A stretch of 64,000 bases of DNA from Nodularia sp. NIES-3585 (GCF_002218065.1 NZ_BDUB01000001.1:3718695-3782694); one strand, 5' to 3'; positions 30,341 through 39,648 are shown, numbered from the stretch's first letter. The notes: generated from the letters alone by a model not told the origin. Translations and numbers: made by a program.

Positions 30341-30664
30341 TCAAGCAATGGAAAGATTCCGCGCCTCTGGTAGAAAAGCCAGCACAATATCACTCTCTGG
30401 AATCCCTTTTTTCACTAAGTCTTGAGTAATTCCGCATTCCATGCCATCGTATTCAATGATTACTTTCCCATTTTCGATAATTACATAGATCAGGTTGCCA
30501 CGTACACGCCGCTCTCTATCCCAACCCACCTGCATTAGAGCATAGCGATCGCGCATCTCGTCAAAGATGGTATCTAAGCGAATGTTACCGTGAGATGGGC
30601 GTAGTTTGGCATAATCACTAATTACCTGTTTGACGATTTCTCGATAGGTCGTGATGGTATCCAT
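30341..30664 (-). CDS. xisI: XisI family protein
   Basis: 107 residues matching XisI over its length: MDTITTYREIVKQVISDYA, then GWDRERRVRGNLIYVIIENGK and IEYDGMECGITQDLVKKGIP, ending LAFLPE. In Anabaena, XisI and XisH help the XisF recombinase to excise the fdxN element during heterocyst development, but the pair is widespread in cyanobacteria in many copies and its general role is unclear. The start overlaps the 3' end of xisH by 43 bp, so they are translated together. No XisF-type recombinase is intact here, only the truncated recombinase at 13.3 kb. Confidence 0.9.
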   Translation of the reverse strand: MDTITTYREIVKQVISDYAKLRPSHGNIRLDTIFDEMRDRYALMQVGWDRERRVRGNLIYVIIENGKVIIEYDGMECGITQDLVKKGIPESDIVLAFLPEARNLSIA

Positions 30665-31068
30665 TGGCTGACTTCCTTTTTTTCCAAATTTACAACAATT
30701 AGCTTTAAAGGTAGGTGAGCGATGACTAGTTTTCCAATTGGTTCAGTAAATATATCGCTGTAAGTGGCTTCAGAGACTGCCAGATAAAGGTCACGTTCTG
30801 GATCGACTTGATTAAGTAACAAGCAATATAGCGTATATTGACCGATAGCTTGCTCTAAATCAGCTACTTGAGATTGACTACGAAATTGCTTAATTTCAAT
30901 GGCTATGTGTTTATTTCCCTGCCGAATTCCAATAAAGCTGCTTGCACCAAGATCCACAAATAAAAAACGCTCACCATAGGAAATAACATAGGGATCGTTG
31001 GTAATTTCCCAACCGTCTTTGATAACTGCCTCTTTTACGGTTTCGTGAATGAAGTCTTTTGCTGGCAC
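30622..31068 (-). CDS. xisH: XisH family protein
   Basis: 148 residues with GTG start at 31068. It matches XisH: MPAKDFIHETVKEAVIKDGW, FVDLGASSFIGIRQGNKHIA, then IEIKQFRSQSQVADLEQAIG and YLAVSEATYSDIFTEP. The D ... E-x-K arrangement resembles a PD-(D/E)xK nuclease fold, which has been suggested for this family. It is followed by xisI with a 43-bp overlap and preceded by the PIN gene with about 50 bp between. Its position inside the decayed R-M operon suggests carriage as an accessory module, not a link to element excision. Confidence 0.9.
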   Translation of the reverse strand: MPAKDFIHETVKEAVIKDGWEITNDPYVISYGERFLFVDLGASSFIGIRQGNKHIAIEIKQFRSQSQVADLEQAIGQYTLYCLLLNQVDPERDLYLAVSEATYSDIFTEPIGKLVIAHLPLKLIVVNLEKKEVSQWIPSRPIEKSSNR

Positions 31069-31117
31069 TTAATTATAATTCTCTTCTAAATGTCTAAATA
31101 CACGATACTGGAGGGAA

Positions 31118-31600
31118 TTATTGTGGCATTTGGTGATAGTTCTCTAAATCGCTGTCTAATGACCAGATGAACACTTCACTCATTGAGAACAGATGACACG
31201 ACTTTTCAAATTCCCGAATGATGCTGAGATCACCGAAGCTTGTTCCTTCTTGTTTCTGAGGAGCTTTGTTTTTACCAGCCAAATCCGGGAACTGGTCAAT
31301 CCACAACAATATCTCTTCTGTGTTCGGGAATGTTGTAGGTTTCCAGGGGGCTACGCCTGTGAATGCGTCTTTCACTTCTTTCACAAAACGTAGGGCTGTT
31401 TTTCTTCGCATTGTGCCGTCGCCGTTTTGGGCAATGTGGTTGCCTGTTTCGAGTATAGTCGCCATTGGCAACAAAAAAGTACAGCCAGATTGAGCATAGG
31501 TCTTAAAATCTTCCAGAACTGATGCCCTATGCTGATTATAGTTAGGAACGTTGAGTATTTCCAGGAATACGCTGGTATCTATCAGGCAGATACTACTCAT
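31118..31600 (-). CDS. PIN-domain ribonuclease-like protein
   Basis: 160 residues. The acidic residues of a PIN fold are in place: D8 in ICLIDTSVFLEIL, the Glu of ATILETGNHIA, the Asp of SFGDLSIIREFEK and a final SLDSDLENY. PIN domains are Mg2+-dependent RNases, often toxins. The start (31600) overlaps the stop of the upstream ATPase gene by 8 nt (ATGAGTAG), so translation is coupled and the ATPase is the likely partner. No VapB-type antitoxin is adjacent. The protein is longer than typical VapC (about 130). The target is unknown. Confidence 0.75.
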   Translation of the reverse strand: MSSICLIDTSVFLEILNVPNYNQHRASVLEDFKTYAQSGCTFLLPMATILETGNHIAQNGDGTMRRKTALRFVKEVKDAFTGVAPWKPTTFPNTEEILLWIDQFPDLAGKNKAPQKQEGTSFGDLSIIREFEKSCHLFSMSEVFIWSLDSDLENYHQMPQ

Positions 31601-32930
31601 TTTCGTACTCCTGCAAACGAGACAGCCAGGCCATAGCTTGCTGTTTTCTGTCTTCGGGTGTGTGCGGCGACTTCACGAACCGATCCACTATCCCAGCAGT
31701 TACCAGTTGACCAAGCGGCCCTTGAGATATCAAACCTGGAAATTCGTCCATCTCCCCCAGCCTGACAAGGCGGCTATCTCCTTCTTCTGGATTGCGGAAA
31801 CAAAACACTACATCACCCAGGGCTGCATCGGGTAAAGCATCCATTAAGGCTGGGTTGTGGGTAGAAAGCAGCACTCGTAATTTACGCTGTTCGGCAATAT
31901 CTCGGATGCTGGCGAGGAGATGCTGGGCGCGGTTGGGATGAACGCCATTGTCGATTTCCTCAATGACGACTAAACTACCTTCTGTAGCTGATAACATGGC
32001 TGCTGCGATCGCTAACACCCGCAACGTACCATCTGATAACAATGCAGCTTCACAAAAACGCCGGGTATTGCCAAAGGTTTCCGCTAGTTGTACCATGACT
32101 TCATCCCGTGGACCTAAAAGGAAATCTAGCCCATCTATTGCCTGTTCTGGTAGACTTTGGATGAAGTTGAGAATTGCCTGTTGATTTTCTGGTTGGTTCT
32201 GCCATAAACGATACAGGACACTGGAGAGATTAGTACCATCTTCTTGTAATCGCTTATCAGATTTGAAACTGTACTCGCGCATTCTGGCGGGAACGGGATC
32301 TAAAAACAGGATGTTTTTTAAGACTCGTTGATATTCGCGGACTGTCTCAGGAATAATCTGTTGGGAGTGGGGATACTTGGCACTAAAATGAGCCGGACTA
32401 TCTAGTTGCACGAATATAGCCATTTGATCGCTGCACGTTATTCGTGGTTTATTCCTCCCTTTGGTAAAGTTGTTATATGCAACACTAACATCAGTACCTA
32501 CTCCGTCTGAAGGCTGGTCTAGGTCATATAGCGGGACTTGACTTGTTGAGCCAACAATTCGCTCACTACTGATGTGCAGTTCTCCGTCACGTACATTCAG
32601 GGTTATATCGAGTTGGTTCCACTCTGTTGAGTCCAAACGGCAACCAATGGTAAAATTGGACTCTCCGCGATGGCACAAGTCATTGACTCGACCGCGCACT
32701 ACTCGGTCTGCACTATTTACGGCATATTGAATGCTGGAAAGTTTTTGTCCTTGTGCTAACCATGACAGAAAGCGCAAGCCTTCAAGGGCGTTACTTTTAC
32801 CTGCGGCGTTTGCACCTATTAGCACGGTTAAAAATCCCAGAGGTAAACGGTTCCTCGACAGGCTCAGAGTATCACTGGTATTGTAACTTTTGAAGTTGGC
32901 GAGGGTAAATTCTGTCAGCATGGCGTTCAT
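31593..32930 (-). CDS. AAA-family (RecF/OLD-like) ATPase paired with PIN nuclease
   Basis: 445 residues from the ATG at 32930, one base after the hsdS stop (TAAcATG) with AGGAGAA before it; an upstream ATG at 32981 would run into hsdS and is unlikely. Walker A is GANAAGKSN (39-47) after the typical EFTLANFKSY beta strand. The C-terminal part has the ABC-type signature region, Walker B LVVIEEIDNGVHP and the LLSTHNPALMDALPD switch His. This is the AAA_21/SMC-like predicted ATPase class that powers OLD, Septu-, Gabija- and PARIS-type defence proteins, where it pairs with a nuclease. Here the partner would be the coupled PIN protein. Confidence 0.8.
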   Translation of the reverse strand: MNAMLTEFTLANFKSYNTSDTLSLSRNRLPLGFLTVLIGANAAGKSNALEGLRFLSWLAQGQKLSSIQYAVNSADRVVRGRVNDLCHRGESNFTIGCRLDSTEWNQLDITLNVRDGELHISSERIVGSTSQVPLYDLDQPSDGVGTDVSVAYNNFTKGRNKPRITCSDQMAIFVQLDSPAHFSAKYPHSQQIIPETVREYQRVLKNILFLDPVPARMREYSFKSDKRLQEDGTNLSSVLYRLWQNQPENQQAILNFIQSLPEQAIDGLDFLLGPRDEVMVQLAETFGNTRRFCEAALLSDGTLRVLAIAAAMLSATEGSLVVIEEIDNGVHPNRAQHLLASIRDIAEQRKLRVLLSTHNPALMDALPDAALGDVVFCFRNPEEGDSRLVRLGEMDEFPGLISQGPLGQLVTAGIVDRFVKSPHTPEDRKQQAMAWLSRLQEYENE

Positions 32931-32931
32931 G

Positions 32932-34137
32932 TTACAATTCTCCTCTAAAGGCTCGATGTTGCAGGGAAGCAAAGAGGGCATCGAGTTCTGAGAGTAAGGC
33001 GCGGTGAGATGCTTTAAGTTTTTCTACAGCTTCGACACGTTGGGTAAATTCTTGTTGAAGTGCAAGAGGGGGAACTTCAATGAGTGTTGTTTGTAACTTT
33101 GCCTTAGAAATATTAGGCATTGAACTAGCAGAACCTCCTGCGAGTTTCTGAATATTGCGGCGTTTTGTTGGGTAGATGAGAAGCTGATGTAGATAGTATG
33201 AATTTACTCCAGCATCCGCACATAGACGGAAACGAAATATGAGGTCGGACATCATAAGTCGAGGGGGAGTCTCTCGAACCAACGCGCAAGCTGCAACAAG
33301 TTCATAGGTATTTTTTCGTGTAAACAGCAAATCACCACTTTTTACCTCTAAGTTTTGATTGGGTTCCACACCAGGCGGAAGAGCTTTGTTCTCGGTAGGA
33401 TTATATTCACACCATGTCACTGCACCCAATTTAAGAACTCCCCATTCTTCACCAAATACTCGACGATCTAGACATATCGGACTCCAACCACTGTCGATGT
33501 TTGTCAGTAGTTCAGCAAAAGGCAATCTTTTCCATCCCTTTGGATTCTTAACTGGATCGCCGAACATTTCTAGAAAGATGGCTTGGGTGAGGGTGTTGAG
33601 TTGAGCGATCGCTTCCCGACGTTTAGACCTGAGTTTTTCCGCGTGATCAAGTATCTCTGCAATCCGTCTCTGCTCTTCTAAGGGCGGTATGGGGATTTCT
33701 ATTTCTTGAAAACGTCCTTTTGGCAGAAGTGGTAAGGTGGTAGAAGCTCCTTGATGTCGAATCAGGGATTCAAGCGTCTGACAGTAATGAAATACATATC
33801 GAGGAAAAACAATATCTTTGTTACAAACTAAGGCATTAATCTGTTGATTAGTTGCTAATTGCGTTCCAGAAAAACCTACTTTTCCGATGGTTGCACCAAT
33901 ACAGCAAACTAAAACAGTTTCAGCAGGTAAAAGTCTTGCTTGCTTTGAACCATCATGGGAAAGGCTTTTAGGGCTTTGTGTAATTGACTCTACTTTACCT
34001 AATTCTGCTGGTCCTATAAATGGGAGAGAGCCTCCATAATACTCAGGATGGCTTGTTAGTGGAGTTGTACCTGTAACAACCTCAGCTACTTCTTTGAAAG
34101 AAATAATTGGCCATGAAAGGGGAAATTTATGTCTCAT
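32932..34137 (-). CDS. hsdS: Type I restriction-modification specificity subunit HsdS
   Basis: 401 residues from the ATG at 34137, which overlaps the hepT stop as ATGA; an upstream start at 34209 inside hepT is unlikely. Two target recognition domains are visible. TRD1 runs about 1-150 and is followed by the conserved helix IPIPPLEEQRRIAEILDHAE; TRD2 starts about NPKGWKRLPFAELL and ends at IEVPPLALQQEFTQRVEAVE. The protein sets the DNA sequence read by HsdM/HsdR. It looks intact while hsdM is frameshifted and hsdR nearly gone, so it now has no functional partner encoded here. Confidence 0.9.
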   Translation of the reverse strand: MRHKFPLSWPIISFKEVAEVVTGTTPLTSHPEYYGGSLPFIGPAELGKVESITQSPKSLSHDGSKQARLLPAETVLVCCIGATIGKVGFSGTQLATNQQINALVCNKDIVFPRYVFHYCQTLESLIRHQGASTTLPLLPKGRFQEIEIPIPPLEEQRRIAEILDHAEKLRSKRREAIAQLNTLTQAIFLEMFGDPVKNPKGWKRLPFAELLTNIDSGWSPICLDRRVFGEEWGVLKLGAVTWCEYNPTENKALPPGVEPNQNLEVKSGDLLFTRKNTYELVAACALVRETPPRLMMSDLIFRFRLCADAGVNSYYLHQLLIYPTKRRNIQKLAGGSASSMPNISKAKLQTTLIEVPPLALQQEFTQRVEAVEKLKASHRALLSELDALFASLQHRAFRGEL

Positions 34138-34478
34138 CCCAGCATCTCCTCCAACTCCTTTATCACAACTGCTTTTAGTGATGGTAAAGAATGCTGAACC
34201 GTAGCCCATACAACCGCAACATCAACTTGCCAATATTCATGTACCAGCATATCCTTCATACCTGCTATAGATTTCCAAGGTATACCTGGATAATGTTCAC
34301 GCCGCTCATTAGGAATCTTTTTAACAGCTTCACCAATAACTTCTAATAGCTTCACTACAGCTAAAGTTTTTTCTCTATTTAATTTAAAAGCTTCAAAACT
34401 AACACCACTTACAAAAAGTTCAATTTCCGTAATAGCATCTAGAATATCTTGTAAAAATTCCGTATAGCTTCGTTTCAT
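34134..34478 (-). CDS. hepT: HepT-like toxin (HEPN-fold RNase) of an MntA-HepT pair
   Basis: 114 residues, all helical, with the DUF86/HepT pattern LLEVIGEAVKKIPNERR and IPWKSIAGMKDMLVHEYW. The HEPN RNase motif is R-x4-H-x-Y in this family; here it is K75-DMLV-H80-E-Y82, an Arg to Lys change. HepT cleaves RNA and is silenced when MntA adds AMP groups to the Tyr, which is retained. The start overlaps mntA by 4 nt (ATGA) and the stop overlaps hsdS by 4 nt, so the toxin is tied to R-M translation. The Lys could lower activity. Confidence 0.85.
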   Translation of the reverse strand: MKRSYTEFLQDILDAITEIELFVSGVSFEAFKLNREKTLAVVKLLEVIGEAVKKIPNERREHYPGIPWKSIAGMKDMLVHEYWQVDVAVVWATVQHSLPSLKAVVIKELEEMLG

Positions 34479-34771
34479 ATATAGATAGCCTCAGACAAAA
34501 CACGGTCACGAATCCGAGGTTTAAGCCCATTCTTAGTAACAATATCTACCTTCAAGCCAAAAAGTTGACTTAAATAATCCCTAAGTTCCACCAACATAAT
34601 AAAAGTCGGTGCTGTTTCATAATCAACCAAAATATCTATATCACTTGCTTCTGTTTCCTCACCCCTAGCATAAGAACCAAAGATCCCAATTTCTGTGATT
34701 TGATAATTTTCACACAGCGATTGCTTTTGTAGTGATAAAACTTGTCTAATTTCATTAATATTTTTCATCAT
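34475..34771 (-). CDS. mntA: MntA-like minimal nucleotidyltransferase antitoxin
   Basis: 98 residues with the nucleotidyltransferase signature GIFGSYARGEETEASDIDIL: G-S at 32-33 and the two metal-binding Asp of SDIDI (44 and 46). The third acidic residue is in KVDIV. MntA antitoxins inactivate HepT by adding AMP units to its active-site Tyr. Directly upstream of hepT with a 4-nt overlap, the normal antitoxin-toxin order. It follows the Uma2 gene with only 3 bp between. Confidence 0.88.
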   Translation of the reverse strand: MMKNINEIRQVLSLQKQSLCENYQITEIGIFGSYARGEETEASDIDILVDYETAPTFIMLVELRDYLSQLFGLKVDIVTKNGLKPRIRDRVLSEAIYI

Positions 34772-34774
34772 ATT

Positions 34775-35344
34775 TTATCCCTGTAAAACTTCAGCCACAG
34801 TTAACTTCAAATCAGCAAACAACGGTGAACAAATTACCTCATTACCTGTATAAACTCGCTCATCATAAAAACCCTCCACCCACTCTAACATCGTCACCTT
34901 CTGCCCCATCGGATCAACAATCCAATACTCAGCAATTCCCCGCGCTGCATACTCAGAACGCTTATAACGATAATCCCGATTTTCCTGATTTGGACTCACC
35001 ACCTCAACCACCAACAAAGGCGGCGGCATATCCATCAAAATCAGCGATCGCGTAGCTTCTTGCATTACATTGGCTAACTCCTCAGAATAAACCACCACAT
35101 CAGGCACACGTACCCCTACCTGTCGGCTATGAACAGCTACCTCTGCCTTCATCCGCAGATGATAAGATGGAATTCCTAATCGCAAGAAACAAGCAACCAA
35201 AAACATCGCTATCCTTTGATTAATATCACTTTCCGAAGGCATCGGAATTAATTCTCCATTTTCTAATTCATATAAAGTATCCGTCCCATCGTCATAATTA
35301 AGGAATTCTTCAAAAGACATCTTTTTAGCGGCTGCAACTGTCAT
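34775..35344 (-). CDS. Uma2-family (DUF820) putative endonuclease
   Basis: About 189 residues. A Uma2 protein of the PD-(D/E)xK superfamily, hugely expanded in cyanobacteria: KMSFEEFLNYDDGTDTLYEL, VRVPDVVVYSEE (metal-binding Asp), LLVVEVVSPNQENRDYRYKR (Glu and Lys of the E-x-n-K core) and YAARGIAEYWIVDP. The function of the family is not established. I prefer the ATG at 35344 (GGGAGA about 8 nt upstream) to one five codons earlier at 35359. It lies between hsdM and mntA, a common place for such genes. Confidence 0.85.
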   Translation of the reverse strand: MTVAAAKKMSFEEFLNYDDGTDTLYELENGELIPMPSESDINQRIAMFLVACFLRLGIPSYHLRMKAEVAVHSRQVGVRVPDVVVYSEELANVMQEATRSLILMDMPPPLLVVEVVSPNQENRDYRYKRSEYAARGIAEYWIVDPMGQKVTMLEWVEGFYDERVYTGNEVICSPLFADLKLTVAEVLQG

Positions 35345-35375
35345 TGCTTTTTCTCCCATAGTTAGCTTGTCTTAA

Positions 35376-36939
35376 CTATTTTAACAATGCCTCCAAATCC
35401 TTCATCCCTTGCTGAATCTCGGTTTCTAGCTTGGCCAAATCAGCCAGAATGTCTTGAGGTGGGCGATGTTCCACCTCTTCATGGATCACTTCCTTGTAAC
35501 GATTCAGGCTCAAGTCATAACCCTGAGAAGCAATATCAACCTTTGGTATACAAAAACTCTGAGCCGTCCGGGGTTGTTCTCGTTCCGTAGTATTGCGCGA
35601 TAGCGAAGCGCTGCTGCAAAGCAGATCGCCAACGAGTCAACACATCCGGCAGATTATTCTTAGTATGTTCCTCCTCTGTTAACTGAGCAGTCGGGACAGC
35701 ACCTAACTTCTCCTCAGCCAGCAAAGGCGCTCTTTTATCGTCCAAACTCCAGCCATCAGCATTAACATCGTAGAACCAAACAAAATCAGTACCACCAGAG
35801 TTAGTCTTAGTAAATAGCAAAATCGCCGTAGAAACACCCGCATAAGGCTTAAAGACCCCACCCGGCAGAGATATCACAGCATCAAGCTTCTGCTCCTCCA
35901 CTAACAGACGGCGCAGTTCCTTATGTGCTTTAGAAGAACCAAACAGCACCCCATCCGGAACAATTACCGCCGCCCGTCCCCCAGGCTTGAGCAATCTCAA
36001 AAACAAAGCCAGGAATAGCAACTCAGTCTTCTTCGTCTTAACTATCGCTAACAAATCCTTAGCCGTGTTTTCATAGTCCAAAGACCCAGCAAAAGGCGGA
36101 TTAGCCAGGACAAGAGTATAAGCTTCTTCATCACCAGAATGCTCCTGTGCCAACGAATCCTGATAACGCACATCCGGGTTTTCCACACCATGCAGCAGCA
36201 TATTCATACTGCCAATCCGCAGCATGGTATTATCAAAATCGAAGCCGTGAAACATCTCATGGTGGAAGTGTTGCTTCAGCTTGGCATCGCGGAGAATTTC
36301 CGGGTGATGCGATCGCAAGTATTCATTCGTAGCCACCAGAAACCCGCAAGTCCCACTAGCCGGATCACAAATCACATCGCCTGGACTGGGTGCAGTCAGT
36401 TCCACCATTAGCCCAATAATGTGGCGCGGCGTGCGAAACTGCCCATTTTGTCCAGCCGCAGCAATCTTACTGAGCATATATTCATAGAGGTCGCCTTTGG
36501 TGTCTCGGTCTGCCATTGGGACACCATCGAGCAAATCTACCACCTTAGACAGAAGCGCTGGGGTGGGAATTGTGAAGCGGGCATCCTTCATGTGGTGGGC
36601 ATAAGTCGATTCATCGCCGCCCAAAGTCCGCAGGAAAGGAAAAACATGATCATTAACTACCGCAAACATTTCCGGTGCGGCCAAGTGCTTAAACCTCGAC
36701 CAACGCAAATCATCATAAGCACGCTTTTTGATATCTTCACCCTCTGGAAAAATCCGCCGTGACATCGGGCGCTTGAGTCGGTTAGCTTTGTTTTCTTCCA
36801 GGGTATGTAAATCGTCGAGGCGACGCAGAAACAGCAGGTAAGTAATTTGCTCAATCACTTCCAGGGGATTGGAGATACCACCCGACCAGAAAGCATCCCA
36901 GATTTTATCGATTTGACTTTTAATTTCCCCTGAGATCAT
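35376..36939 (-). pseudogene. hsdM: Type I DNA methyltransferase subunit HsdM, frameshifted by a repeat insertion
   Basis: From ATG 36939 the frame encodes HsdM with N-terminal helical domain, motif I DPASGTCGFLVATNEYL and catalytic motif IV LANPPFAG. It stays homologous to NNLPDVLTRWR, then runs through about 36 bp of a dispersed palindrome (SALQQRFAIAQYYG), loses frame and stops at 35536. The correct C-terminus continues in another frame: EREQPRTAQSFCIPK, GYDLSLNRYKEV and the final LEALLK with TAG at 35376. HsdM forms the M2S methylase with HsdS. The lost C-terminal helices contact HsdS, so the product (467 residues) is probably not functional. A pure sequencing error is unlikely because the inserted DNA is a recognisable repeat. 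Confidence 0.85.
35593..35630. repeat. Small dispersed palindromic repeat inserted in hsdM
   Basis: The segment GCGCGATAGCGAAGCGCTGC followed by a TGCAAAGCAGATCGC arm is a palindrome-rich unit of the Nostoc small dispersed repeat kind. It interrupts hsdM exactly where the reading frame fails. Confidence 0.7.
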
Positions 36940-37074
36940 GTTGTGTTTTTCTTATCGGTAGAGTGCAAGTAACAAAGTAAGCAGCGCCGCATCACATTTT
37001 ATCTTCAACTATAAGGAAGAAATGCTTAACTGAACTGTATTCTATTATCAATCAGCAACACAAATATTTTTGGC

Positions 37075-38069
37075 TCAAGATTCCATATCAATACAAATTA
37101 CTGTCACGAAGGGATCAATTACTGATTCCGGGACATCAATTGTTAATTCTCCCAAAGGATTGGGATTGCCAATTGAATCCATAATTGCACAGCGACTGGT
37201 AAAATCCAGTGGTGTACTATCAGCAAGAACATACACCGATTTTATTTGTTTGATTGGTATACCTCTAACCGATATGCTTTCATAAGGTTTCATTAACAGA
37301 TGCAAATAAATGCGAATGCCTTCGGCACGCGAAGCGCGATCGCCTTTACGAGTTGAAGGGCCATAAAATTGCCAGGGTTCTAATCCTGGGATTGTATCGA
37401 GGATACTTTCAGAATTTTTAGACATCCATTCAGCGATATCTTGCAGACGCTCCAACTGCTCAGGTGGGATTTTGCCATTACCCATTGCTCTGGAGTCCTT
37501 TCCCAACTACCATCAAACCAAATAATGTCAATCTGACCATAGTTAGTCAATAATTCTCTGATCTGATTAAACAGGAATTGGATATATCGCTCCCATTGTT
37601 CTGGTGTGGGTTGAGGGAGTTGGTCAAAACGATAAGGTTTATCCGCTTCTGTAAAAGCCGGATAGTCAGGATGATGCCAGTCACTAAGGGAAAAATAAAG
37701 CCCTATACGCAATCCCTCAGAGCGCATAGCATCAATAAATTCACCTACAATGTCTTTTTTATAGGGTGCAGATGCAATGGAAAACTCTGATTCCTGGGTG
37801 TGGAAGAGCGCAAACCCATCATGATGCTTGGCATATTGCATCCCTAAACTTTTTGCTAAATTTGCCCATTCTTGAGGTTTGTATTCCTGGGGATTAAAAG
37901 TATCAGCTGTGCGGTGATATTTTTCAACTGGAATATCTTGGCAAAAAGGAAGACTGAAGACACCCCCCACTAACGGCCAAGATAACTCACATCCTTGTTG
38001 GGAACTGTGTCCCCAATGAATAAACATTCCTAGCCTAGCTGCATCAAACCAGTTATTTACAACCCACAT
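37075..38069 (-). pseudogene. GH29 alpha-L-fucosidase with internal deletion and frameshift
   Basis: From ATG 38069 the GH29 start is clear: WFDAARLGMFIHWG, then YAKHHDGFALF and GLYFSLSDWHHPDYP, up to IDIIWFDGSWERTPEQW, whose WFDG Asp is the family nucleophile. The frame then turns and stops at 37380. The C-terminal part continues in another frame from about 37490: AMGNGKIPPEQLERLQDIAE down to a beta-sandwich tail ending at 37075. Compared with GH29 enzymes of about 450 residues, roughly 100-150 residues after the nucleophile are deleted, including the region of the acid/base residue. A small palindromic repeat (near 37320-37345) is also embedded in the tail. Not functional. Confidence 0.8.
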
Positions 38070-38305
38070 TCCGCACCCTCAACTGTCACACATCAAGAAA
38101 AGAGCGCCCAAGTAGTACATAAGAACTAAAGTCAGTTAAGAGGAAAGGGGCTTAATAAGAATTAGTATTAAAAACCTCAGCAACTGCCAATGAGCAAAGC
38201 TTTCAGGTACAAACCAGGATTGCAGGCGAAATACGAAAATCCAGAAAAAGTTTAGAAAAATTAATTGTTAACCAAAATAGAAATGAGAAAACCAAAACAG
38301 AATTC

Positions 38306-39439
38306 ATGGAGAATCCTGTTGTGATGTTAAATATCAAAGAAATCCAAATCCAAAACATAGATCATTTAGGCATAGTAGCAGGAATGGTAGATGCCATTGG
38401 ATTGGTAGAAATAATTAATGATTTAATAGGTGAAGAAAAAGGAGAAAAGGTCAGCCCTGGTCATGCTGTCAAAGCCATGATTTTAAATGGCTTAGGATTT
38501 GTATCTCAACCATTATATATGGTTCCCAAATTTTTTGAAACAGTACCTTGTGAACATTTGATAGGAGCCGGAGTAAAACCAGAGTACCTAAACGATGATA
38601 AATTGGGTAGAGTCATGGATAAACTCTTTATTAAAGGACTAGATACAATATTTTTGGTAATTGCCTTAAATGCGGCTAAAAAATTCAATGTATCACTTTC
38701 ATCGTCACATTTAGATTCATCATCAATTCATGTGCATGGGGAATATAAATCAATCTTACCCGAAGTAATATTTGAAAATCCCACAGCTCCCGAAACAGAA
38801 AAAACAGAAGAATCAGCGAAAAAATGTCCCAAACAAATTAGCATAACTCACGGTTATTCTCGTGACCATAGACCAGACTTGAAACAATTTATCATAGAAT
38901 TAATATGTTCCGGGGATGGAGACATACCAATATTTTTGAAATCAGCATCTGGAAATCAAGTAGATTCATCATGCTTTGGACAGATAGCGGTTGATTATCA
39001 AAAACAAATAGAAGTTGATAGCCTAATAGTTGCAGACTGCGCTTTATATACAGAATCAAATATCAAATTAATGTCTGACTTAAAGTGGCTCTCTAGAGTA
39101 CCTTTAAGTATAAAAATAGCACAATCATTGGTATCGACTTTAGCAGATGAGGAATTTGTCGAAAGTGAATTATCAGGATATTCATTTAAAGAAAATCAAA
39201 TAACTTACGGAAACATAGAGCAAAGATGGTTGGTCGTGCAGAGCCAAGTGAGAAAAGAATCAGACCTGCGTAAGCTGTCACAAAAAATTATCAAGGCTGA
39301 AGAAAAAGCTGTTAAGGAATTGAAAAAATTATCACCAGATAAATTTGCTTGTGAGGCTGATGCTATCAAGGCGTTATCAAAAATATCGAAACAGATGATG
39401 CAGATAGACCTATTATTGAGCAAACTGAACGACTTTTAG
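38306..39439 (+). pseudogene. 3'-truncated IS1634-family transposase
   Basis: 377 residues starting with the DUF4277-type segment IDHLGIVAGMVDAIGLVEII of IS1634/IS4-superfamily transposases. Further family features are LNGLGFVSQPLYMVPKFFE, the first catalytic Asp in LDSSSIHVHGEY and the second in SLIVADCALY. Family members have about 550 residues; this one ends after LSKISKQ, without the C-terminal catalytic Glu region, and 13 codons are read from unrelated sequence before the stop. AT-rich compared with the flanks. An outer boundary on the left was not located. Confidence 0.8.
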
Positions 39440-39648
39440 CTCATACAAAAACTACAGAAAATTTATCAGCCCAAGGGGAAATTGAGCCGTTGGTGGGGCG
39501 GGAATGGCGATCGCACGCATCCGAAAACCGTTATGCTGGTCAGTACATAGAAAAATTTGGTGATCCTTGCTGGGTTCCCGGTAGTAAGGTGGCGCAATCA
39601 TCGGCCTTTGTGATTCAAGAATTTGGCATTTGGCAGACTCAGAACTAA
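39382..39648 (+). pseudogene. C-terminal remnant of an unidentified gene
   Basis: In a frame different from the transposase, about 88 codons read RPIIEQTERLLAHTKTTENL, IEPLVGREWRSHASENRYAG, YIEKFGDPCWVPGSKVAQSS and end FGIWQTQN at TAA 39646. The composition and codon use are those of a native cyanobacterial gene. No start codon or N-terminus is left: the truncated IS1634 gene takes its place. I do not recognise the family. It was probably the upstream neighbour of ycf51. Confidence 0.55.
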
